Shown: one piece after another, positions 1-5,776 of the stretch
How the letters are laid out: each line of letters starts with the position of its first letter
Position numbering within the stretch: the stretch's first letter is position 1
From: Campylobacteraceae bacterium
GTDB lineage: Bacteria > Campylobacterota > Campylobacteria > Campylobacterales > Sulfurovaceae
NCBI GenBank assembly: GCA_027002665.1
Contig: JALWZK010000076.1
Location: 1 to 7,665, forward strand
Direction: 5' to 3'
DNA length: 7,665 bases
Made by a program: the position numbers and the translations under genes
Notes under the pieces: generated by a model
What the model was told of the DNA's origin: nothing
Seen by the model: only the letters and a program-made list of their open reading frames with translations
The model's database searches: none

Positions 1-1
1 G

Positions 2-640
2 TTATATATAGATTTTGATGATTTGGAAAGAAAAAAGTATATCTCTTTATTTAAGGAGTATTTTAAAGATATATTTGTTACAGAGAAAGAGCCATTGAAG
101 TTCTACTATGATTATAAACCGGATATTGTTATAGTTGAACTTCTTACTCCCTCCGCTATAGATTTTGTAAAAAAGGTTAGAGAAATAGACGATAAGGTAA
201 TATTAATTGCCATTACCAGAGATTCTACCGTTAAGACTCTTATGAGTGTTATTGAACTCTCTTTTTCAAGTTATATGATAAAACCCATCGATAGAAAGAT
301 ATTAGAAGATGAGCTAATTAAACTCTCAAAAAAAATCAGAGATAGAGATAGAATATATCTTCCATACTCTTGTCAATGGGATATAAAGAGTAAAACTCTA
401 TTCTATAAAGATGAGGTTGTATTCTTAACAAAAAAAGAGTCAAAATTGTTTGAACTTCTCATTAAGAAAAAGGGCAAATTTTGTAGTGATGATGATATTC
501 TATTCTTTGTGTGGGGAGATGATTTCAATAAATCTATAACAAAATCATCTGTCCGAACACTTATAAAAAATTTACGCAAAAAACTACCAAATGGATTAAT
601 TAAAAACCAATATGGTGTAGGATATAAAATTATAGCTTAA
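2..640 (+). CDS. OmpR/PhoB-type response regulator with atypical receiver domain, 5'-truncated by window edge
   Basis: This is a DNA-binding regulator with an N-terminal receiver domain and a C-terminal winged helix. The reading frame is open to the first base, and the codons before the TTG at 23 read LYIDFDD, which aligns with the first beta strand and acidic pocket of receivers. The TTG is therefore probably not the start and the gene begins outside the window. Numbered from that TTG, the position of the phospho-acceptor Asp is Glu39 (IVIVELLTP, where families have D before the MP motif), the following loop lacks the usual MDG, Thr65 and Lys87 (KPID) are kept, and one acidic-pocket Asp appears to be Phe. 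Residues about 111-205 are a Trans_reg_C winged helix ending in the typical GVGYKI. Phosphorylation-independent or phosphomimetic action is inferred. It is convergent to the secretion operon, so no shared promoter exists; its targets and partner kinase are unknown. Confidence 0.88.
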   Translation, partial: LYIDFDDLERKKYISLFKEYFKDIFVTEKEPLKFYYDYKPDIVIVELLTPSAIDFVKKVREIDDKVILIAITRDSTVKTLMSVIELSFSSYMIKPIDRKILEDELIKLSKKIRDRDRIYLPYSCQWDIKSKTLFYKDEVVFLTKKESKLFELLIKKKGKFCSDDDILFFVWGDDFNKSITKSSVRTLIKNLRKKLPNGLIKNQYGVGYKIIA

Positions 641-655
641 ATTCTAACATTCAAC

Positions 656-1903
656 CTACCTCTTCACAGCCTTTCCTAGGTCCCACATAGGCATAAATAT
701 TCCAAGTGCCATTAAAAGCACCAATCCAGCAATAAAAAATAGCATAATAGGTTCAATATATGCCGCAAGGTTATCAATGAGGTCTTGAAATCTACTATCA
801 TAGTAGTTTGTGACTTTCTCTAACATCATATCGAGCTGTCCACTACTCTCTCCCGCTCGTATCATCTGTAGTAGCATATTTTCAAATAGCTCTGTCTGCT
901 CTAAGGCCTCAGATAGGGAGATACCTCGAGCAATATTTGCATTGACTGTCAAGAGTTTCTGTTTTATATATAGATTTTCTACCATATCGACAGCTGTATC
1001 AAGTGCTTCAGAGACTGGGATACCTGCCCTTACCAACTCTCCAAATACTAAAGTATATTTATGCATAGTCGAGAAGAATATAACCTTGTGTATTAAGTAA
1101 AATCTGGGGTGGATTAAAATCTTATCTACTCTATATTTAAAATTTTTATTTGTCTTATAGGTATGGATAAATATAAAAATAATAGTAGCTAATCCACCGA
1201 GAACATAGAGTCCATAGTTATTTAAGATATTTTCTAAAAATAGTAGTATCTGTGTAGGAAGTGGAAGCTCTGCTTTAAATTTTTCAAACATAGCTTTAAA
1301 TTTTGGAACAACCACCATAATTAGAATGGTAAATGCAATTCCCATTGCTACAAATGTAATTAGAGGTGTTCTAATAGCCTTTTTAAACTTTTTAGTATTA
1401 TCTCTAATGCTCTCTAAAATATCTGCTAACTTATGGTAAGCTCCAGATATATTTCCTGTCTTTTCTCCAAGATTTGTCATGGCGAGTGCCACATGTCCAA
1501 AATCCTCTCTATATGGTTCTATTGAGTCGCTAATTCCCTTTCCTGCATTTATATCATTACTAATTGTGCTATATATCTTCTTTAATCTCTCATTCTCCGT
1601 ATTTTTCGCAACCTCATCAATTGCATCATGAATTGATATTCCTGCATCTGTCATAACTGCTATCTGTCTAATAGATGAGATTTTATTTGAAATATCTATT
1701 TTGGGTTGAAATGAACCTTTTAGACTTGAGAAGAAGTCTGCTATTCTATCACCTATGTTTGGAGTTGTCTCTTCAGCCTTAATAATATTGAATCCACTAA
1801 ACTCCTGCTTGGCGGTTCTAATAGCACTAATCTTACTCTTCGCCTTTACTATCTCGTAACTTCGTTTACCTCTTCTACTCATTGTAACTTTATAGTAGTT
1901 CAT
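656..1903 (-). CDS. ctsF: Type II secretion/type IV pilus inner-membrane platform protein (GspF/MshG/CtsF family)
   Basis: This polytopic inner-membrane protein is the platform on which the assembly ATPase acts to add or remove pilin subunits. Its 415 residues are the normal family length. A short N-terminal cytoplasmic domain (about 1-60) is followed by two T2SSF repeats (about 72-201 and 275-405). Three hydrophobic segments are visible at about 181-201, 229-247 and 384-406. Family signatures are LGEKTG (145-150) and its counterpart GESSG (351-355) in the second repeat, VVPKF (198-202) at the end of the first membrane helix, and a MPMWDLGKA tail as in MshG. The ATG overlaps the stop of the upstream ATPase gene by one base (TAATG), which implies translational coupling and the usual GspE-GspF pairing. 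It is the last gene of the operon in this window. The ctsF symbol rests on family and gene order; mshG or gspF would be equally defensible. Confidence 0.93.
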   Translation of the reverse strand: MNYYKVTMSRRGKRSYEIVKAKSKISAIRTAKQEFSGFNIIKAEETTPNIGDRIADFFSSLKGSFQPKIDISNKISSIRQIAVMTDAGISIHDAIDEVAKNTENERLKKIYSTISNDINAGKGISDSIEPYREDFGHVALAMTNLGEKTGNISGAYHKLADILESIRDNTKKFKKAIRTPLITFVAMGIAFTILIMVVVPKFKAMFEKFKAELPLPTQILLFLENILNNYGLYVLGGLATIIFIFIHTYKTNKNFKYRVDKILIHPRFYLIHKVIFFSTMHKYTLVFGELVRAGIPVSEALDTAVDMVENLYIKQKLLTVNANIARGISLSEALEQTELFENMLLQMIRAGESSGQLDMMLEKVTNYYDSRFQDLIDNLAAYIEPIMLFFIAGLVLLMALGIFMPMWDLGKAVKR

Positions 1904-3645
1904 TATCTTGCCACCCTCAATACCTCTTCAACTGAAGTTCTACCTTGTAGTGCCTTATTTACTCCATCTTGAAGCATAGTTATAAATCCCTCTTTAAATG
2001 CCTGTTCTCTTAATTTCTCCTTAGATGCACCATTTGCAATCATTGTGGACAGCTCGTCAGAGATTAATAGAACCTCTGAAATCATCTCTCTTCCCACATA
2101 TCCACTATTATTACATACAGCACACCCTTTCCCCTTATAGAATTTTGGATTTTTTGGTAGATACCTCTCTATCTCCTTTAAATTATCCGGATTGACATTT
2201 TTATCCTCCTCTTTGCATACACTACATATCTTTCTCACAAGTCTCTGCCCCTGAATACCAACAACAGCTCCTGCCAATAGATAATCCTCTATCCCCATAT
2301 CCTGCATTCTATTTATAGCTGAAATTGCATCGTTTGTGTGTAGAGTAGATAGAACTAAGTGTCCTGTGAGGGCTGCCTCTATTGCAATTCGTAGGGTCTC
2401 TTGGTCTCTAATCTCCCCAATCATAATCTTATCGGGGTCCTGTCTAAGTATAGAACGGAGGGCGGCCGCAAAGGTGAGTCCTGTATTTGCACTAACTTGA
2501 ACCTGTTGTATCCCACTCATCTGATACTCAACCGGGTCCTCAACAGTAATAATCTTATCTTTCACATCAATAATAGCATTTAATGCTCCATATAGAGTTG
2601 TAGTCTTCCCTGAACCGGTTGGACCCGTTACAAGCATAATCCCATAAGGAGATTTTATACCTTTAGTAAACTTCTTATAGGCTATGGGGTTCATTCCTGC
2701 ATCTTCCAACTTAACTAAGGCTTTAGATTTATCTAAAATTCTCATAACAATAGATTCCCCAAATAGCGTCGGTAGAGTTGAGACCCTAAAATCATATACA
2801 TTTCCATTTACTACTCGTGTAAATCTTCCATCTTGTGGTTTTCGCTTCTCTGCTATATCTAAGTTTGAGAGAAGTTTGGTTCTTGATGCCAGAGGTCCAA
2901 ATATAACCTTTTCAAGTTTAAAATACTCCTGAAGCATACCGTCAATTCTAAATCTAACTATACAGTTATGTTCTGTCGCCTCTATATGAATATCACTCGT
3001 CTTTGCATCAATGGCAGTTTTTAAAATGGTCTCAATAAGTTTGAGGACGGCAGGGGACTCATTACTATCCTCTGCTATCTCTGTAGCTCCATCTGTCAAA
3101 TCGTGCTTAATATCTTCAGAGTATTCAACCACCTCCTCATTAGTCTTAAGCCTTAGAAGCTCTTTTTTTATCATCTTCTCCTTTGCAATGGCCACCTCCA
3201 TTATCTTTCCGTGAAAAAATCTCTCAATAGCTCCCTTAGCCTCAAAATCGTTTGGATTTGCAAATGCCACTGTTACCACAGAGTCTTTTACATATAGTGG
3301 TAGAGCGTTATATCTTATGAGCTGTTTGAGAGGTAATCTCTCTAAGAGTTTATAGTCTATATCAATATCATTTATCTCAATATATTTAATATCTAAATTT
3401 TTGGCAATCCTCTTCAATATTCGTGTTGTATCAATTCCATTGATTGACTCCAAATCCTCCATCTCAATAGTGTGCATTCTCAGCTCTTTTATTAGAGCCT
3501 CTTCCATCTGAATAACATTGATAATCTTTACCTTAATGAGATTTTCAATATTTACCCTCTCTTTACCATATTTTTTTATAAAAAGCTCCAACTTAGCTTG
3601 GTCTATTACTCCATTTTGAATCAATATATCTATAATTCTCTCCAT
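1903..3645 (-). CDS. ctsE: Secretion/pilus assembly ATPase (GspE/PilB/MshE/CtsE family)
   Basis: This cytoplasmic hexameric ATPase powers pilus or pseudopilus extension through the GspF platform. Its 580 residues are typical. An N-terminal T2SSE_N/MshEN-like region covers about 1-165, and the core starts with DAKTSDIHIE (213-222). The catalytic core is intact: Walker A GPTGSGKT (341-348), Asp box VEDPVEY (368-374), Walker B region with IMIGEIRD (407-414), and His box TGHLVLSTLHTND (427-439). Four cysteines in two CxxC pairs (474/477 and 508/511) form the zinc-binding element found in GspE/PilB and absent from PilT-type retraction ATPases. The ATG is preceded by AGGAG at good spacing. Unusually, the N-terminal 24-residue motifs that bind cyclic di-GMP in MshE are recognisable only in outline. 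The gene order matches C. jejuni ctsE, which is required for DNA uptake. Assembly rather than retraction activity is a firm family inference. Confidence 0.95.
   Translation of the reverse strand: MERIIDILIQNGVIDQAKLELFIKKYGKERVNIENLIKVKIINVIQMEEALIKELRMHTIEMEDLESINGIDTTRILKRIAKNLDIKYIEINDIDIDYKLLERLPLKQLIRYNALPLYVKDSVVTVAFANPNDFEAKGAIERFFHGKIMEVAIAKEKMIKKELLRLKTNEEVVEYSEDIKHDLTDGATEIAEDSNESPAVLKLIETILKTAIDAKTSDIHIEATEHNCIVRFRIDGMLQEYFKLEKVIFGPLASRTKLLSNLDIAEKRKPQDGRFTRVVNGNVYDFRVSTLPTLFGESIVMRILDKSKALVKLEDAGMNPIAYKKFTKGIKSPYGIMLVTGPTGSGKTTTLYGALNAIIDVKDKIITVEDPVEYQMSGIQQVQVSANTGLTFAAALRSILRQDPDKIMIGEIRDQETLRIAIEAALTGHLVLSTLHTNDAISAINRMQDMGIEDYLLAGAVVGIQGQRLVRKICSVCKEEDKNVNPDNLKEIERYLPKNPKFYKGKGCAVCNNSGYVGREMISEVLLISDELSTMIANGASKEKLREQAFKEGFITMLQDGVNKALQGRTSVEEVLRVAR
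1911..1918 (-). promoter_or_regulatory. Ribosome binding site of the GspF-family gene
   Basis: Read on the minus strand, GAGGGTGG lies 7 nt before the ATG at 1903, inside the last codons of the ATPase gene. It supports the ATG that overlaps the preceding stop codon. Confidence 0.5.
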
Positions 3646-3652
3646 AAATTAT

Positions 3653-3657
3653 CTCCT
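3653..3657 (-). promoter_or_regulatory. Ribosome binding site of the assembly ATPase gene
   Basis: AGGAG on the minus strand lies 7 nt before the ATG at 3645. It shares two bases with the TAG stop codon of the upstream 174-residue gene, so termination there would bring ribosomes onto this site. Confidence 0.75.
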
Positions 3658-3673
3658 ATCTATATCTATATCT
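3656..3673 (-). repeat. Imperfect hexanucleotide repeat at the 3' end of the 174-residue gene
   Basis: On the minus strand three consecutive units read AGATAT, AGATAT, AGATAG. They encode the terminal RYRYR and stop codon of the secreted protein, and the last unit runs into the ribosome binding site of the next gene. Unit changes would keep the reading frame. This is a short low-complexity tract and may have no function. Confidence 0.55.
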
Positions 3674-4180
3674 TTTTATAAATCTATCACTATTAAAAAC
3701 ATCAATAATCATATAACCATCTTTTATATATACGCTATAACTATTATCTCCACTCTCCAATCTATATACTCCATCTATTAACCTATACTCTTTTTTCACA
3801 AATAGGTTAAAAATTTTTGATATTGTAAAATTTGTCTTTGGTAGGGTTAGATAACTTAGTGATTTCTTATCTAAGATTGCCTGTCTCAATAGATTTTTTT
3901 GAAGTAGAATGGTTGCAAAATAACTTGCATTCTCTCTTGAACTTTTTGTCTTATTTAGACTTATCATAGATGTTGCAACTCTATCTATATTGTTGGTCTC
4001 TAAACATGAGAGGCCATATAGAGTTAAAAATTTTTCATTATCTCTATTTGTAGAGTAGTGTTTAAATCCATAATCGCACCCCTTATCATACTCCTGCTTC
4101 TCATAAAGTTTATATAGAGTTGAGAGGTCTGATGCGAATATACTTAATATAGATATTATTAGAATTAGAATAACTCTCAC
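3656..4180 (-). CDS. Small secreted protein of unknown function in pilus/competence operon
   Basis: I do not recognise a named family. The 174-residue product starts with a clear signal peptide (MRVILILIISILSIFA, cleavage probably after residue 16 or 17), so the mature protein should be periplasmic. Residues about 18-110 look helical with a TPR/Sel1-like rhythm and carry the only two cysteines, Cys35 and Cys59, which could form a disulfide. Residues about 130-174 look like beta strands, rich in Tyr, and end in a basic-aromatic tail (RYRYR). The GTG start overlaps the upstream TAG by one base (TAGTG) and has an AAGGGG site; no in-frame ATG could replace it without losing the signal peptide. 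It sits where C. jejuni has ctsX, between ctsP and ctsE, but so does the larger TPR gene upstream. A periplasmic accessory of the secretin or pilus machine is inferred from context only. Confidence 0.8.
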   Translation of the reverse strand: MRVILILIISILSIFASDLSTLYKLYEKQEYDKGCDYGFKHYSTNRDNEKFLTLYGLSCLETNNIDRVATSMISLNKTKSSRENASYFATILLQKNLLRQAILDKKSLSYLTLPKTNFTISKIFNLFVKKEYRLIDGVYRLESGDNSYSVYIKDGYMIIDVFNSDRFIKRYRYR

Positions 4181-4968
4181 TATATCCCCTTTGAATTTAT
4201 CTTTTCTATTAAACGCTTCGCTCTTGGTGATTTTGTTCTATTATAGTAGGCTATTAGAACTTTCAAGGCCTCTTCTCTCTTACCAAGTGCATTTTTTGAT
4301 TTTGCAAAGAGTAACCAGCTCTTTTCAGAGTTCTTATCTAAGTTATTTGCCTTTAATGCCCACATTTCAGACTCCTTATAGTTCCCTGCTCTATAGTATG
4401 CCTCTCCGATAAGTAGAGCATCTCTTGGATTTTTATTTCTATAAAACTTCTTTTTCATAATCTCTATATAGTTATTGGAAGTAATTTTTAAATCTATCTT
4501 TTTTATCTTATGCTCTGTCTCCTCCTCTTTAACTTCTCTTTTGACTACCGGTCTGGGTTTAACCTTTTTTTTAACCACCAATTTAGGTTTGACTCTTTTA
4601 CTTTTGACTAATCTCTTTTTATGTCTAATAATCTTTTTGGGTCTTCTCTTAACCTCTTCACTATCAACATCTACTATGGGAATAGTCGGAGCCAATTGAA
4701 TAATATCTTTTCTATGCTCTGCTGTTGGCATAGGGGTAGGGGTAAGAGTAGGTGATGGAGTTGCTATTGAGATATTTGTATCCGAGATATTTTTATCATC
4801 TATTACCTTAGATACTACAGCTTTTTTACTGCCAAAATCCAATTTATATAATATATAATAACCACTATATATTAATGAACCTATAATAGCCACTATTAAT
4901 ACTATTAGCATTAAACTCTTTGTCTTATATTTTAACCATCTCTTTTCAAGCTCTTTTACATTAATCAT
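4180..4968 (-). CDS. Membrane-anchored TPR protein with long basic periplasmic linker (MshN-like; CDC27-type)
   Basis: The 262-residue protein has three parts. A single membrane segment at about 19-41 follows a short basic N-terminus, which predicts a cytoplasmic N-terminus and a periplasmic body. A linker follows, with a Pro/Thr stretch at 70-82 and a very Lys/Arg/Val/Pro-rich stretch at about 107-157 (repeated KPK and KPRP units), similar in style to TonB linkers. The C-terminal 80 residues (about 182-260) look like two TPR units with the pattern LLIGEAYYRAGNYKES. This anchor-linker-TPR plan and its position after the MshM-like gene match MshN of MSHA loci. Its ATG lies 8 nt inside the 3' end of the upstream ATPase gene, with AGGA in front. 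A role in linking inner membrane to secretin is inferred; sequence identity to MshN is probably low. It may be the positional equivalent of CtsX. Confidence 0.82.
   Translation of the reverse strand: MINVKELEKRWLKYKTKSLMLIVLIVAIIGSLIYSGYYILYKLDFGSKKAVVSKVIDDKNISDTNISIATPSPTLTPTPMPTAEHRKDIIQLAPTIPIVDVDSEEVKRRPKKIIRHKKRLVKSKRVKPKLVVKKKVKPRPVVKREVKEEETEHKIKKIDLKITSNNYIEIMKKKFYRNKNPRDALLIGEAYYRAGNYKESEMWALKANNLDKNSEKSWLLFAKSKNALGKREEALKVLIAYYNRTKSPRAKRLIEKINSKGI
4186..4191 (-). promoter_or_regulatory. Ribosome binding site supporting a GTG start
   Basis: AAGGGG on the minus strand lies 5 nt before the GTG at 4180, within the end of the TPR-protein gene. It decides the unusual GTG start of the 174-residue secreted protein. 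Confidence 0.65.
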
Positions 4969-5776
4969 GTATATATCCTATCTTTATTGCTGTCATTTCA
5001 AGAATTTTTTTAGAGAGTTTTGTTCCCAAAATCTTCTCTGGACTATTAATATCGTAAAACTCATATATATTAAAGAGGGTATATAGGAACTTATTTGTCT
5101 CTCTAAAATTACCTTTTGTAAATTGATGTATAAACTTAATATGCTTAGGTGTAAACATATTTGCCACCTCCACAAAACCTTTCTGTATCAACTTCTTCTG
5201 AATATAAATCTCTAAATCTTCAATTGAGACATTTCTAAGCTCTACAACCTCCCATATACGAGTCTTAAAATGCTCTTTTGCAATTATCTCTTCATTATCT
5301 GTCTTATGTAGTGTAATTACAAACTTTATTACCCTTGTATCCGATAGGAGTCTAATCTTCTCCATAAGTGCTTCACTATAGAGTTGGCACTCATCGAGTA
5401 GAAATATAATCTCTCTCTTGCCCTTTAGATTTTGAACATATTTCAGTAATCCATTAAAATTGACACGCATATTATCTGGGATTTTTTGAGATGAGATAGA
5501 CTCATATATACTCTTTAAAAACTCCTTTTCACTGAGAATTGGAGTCTCAAAATAGTGTATCTCTCTTATATTTCTTAAATTATGGTATAATCTATTTAGA
5601 AGCATACTCTTTCCCGTTCCCGGTCTTCCAAATAGAAGTATCATCTTGAGAGGCTTATTTAGACTATCCTCTAAGGTTTGATAGTTAAAAGCGGTCAGTG
5701 GTAACTCTACAAAGTTACTATTATCGACACTATCTATAAATATATTTTTAACATCACTATATTTACTTTTTCTCAT
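4961..5776 (-). CDS. AAA+ ATPase of MshM/ExeA type (CtsP-like)
   Basis: This is a 271-residue soluble AAA+ ATPase. Walker A is GRPGTGKS (50-57), Walker B is IIFLLDECQ (123-131), a sensor-1-like segment is VITLHKTD (153-160), a likely arginine finger is Arg173 in KTRIWEVVELR, and TKGNFRETNKF (220-230) resembles the sensor-2/GG-PR-IN region of ExeA. There is no membrane helix and no peptidoglycan-binding domain, unlike full-length ExeA, so it is closer to MshM and to C. jejuni CtsP, a nucleotide-binding protein needed for transformation. Its place immediately after the secretin gene is the same in both systems. The ATG lies 14 nt before the secretin stop and has only a weak ribosome binding site, so it probably depends on translation of the secretin gene. 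Its exact role (secretin or pilus assembly) is not established; the AAA+ assignment is firm. Confidence 0.88.
   Translation of the reverse strand: MRKSKYSDVKNIFIDSVDNSNFVELPLTAFNYQTLEDSLNKPLKMILLFGRPGTGKSMLLNRLYHNLRNIREIHYFETPILSEKEFLKSIYESISSQKIPDNMRVNFNGLLKYVQNLKGKREIIFLLDECQLYSEALMEKIRLLSDTRVIKFVITLHKTDNEEIIAKEHFKTRIWEVVELRNVSIEDLEIYIQKKLIQKGFVEVANMFTPKHIKFIHQFTKGNFRETNKFLYTLFNIYEFYDINSPEKILGTKLSKKILEMTAIKIGYIHD
4976..4979 (-). promoter_or_regulatory. Ribosome binding site of the MshN-like gene
   Basis: AGGA on the minus strand lies 7 nt before the ATG at 4968, inside the coding sequence of the upstream ATPase gene. It supports the start that creates the 8-nt overlap. Confidence 0.5.

Noticed and set aside
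23..25. TTG as start codon of the response regulator
   Set aside because: Upstream in-frame codons encode the receiver's first strand (LYIDFDD), and there is no convincing ribosome binding site before the TTG.
614..660. Possible hairpin between GTAGG (617-621) and CCTAC (655-659) as a bidirectional terminator
   Set aside because: The stem is only about 5 bp with a loop of more than 30 nt and no T-run follows on either strand.
810..1100. 96-codon + strand frame opposite the GspF-family gene
   Set aside because: It is antisense to the second T2SSF repeat and has no family resemblance.
4475..4699. Leucine- and threonine-rich + strand frame resembling a small membrane protein
   Set aside because: It is the complement of the Lys/Arg-rich linker of the MshN-like gene; antisense of AAA/AAG codons gives Leu/Phe-rich translation by composition.
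4961..5776. Assignment as a transposition helper ATPase (IstB/TniB-like AAA+)
   Set aside because: No transposase, inverted repeats or target duplication is near, and the gene sits tightly within the secretin operon, where MshM/CtsP-type ATPases belong.
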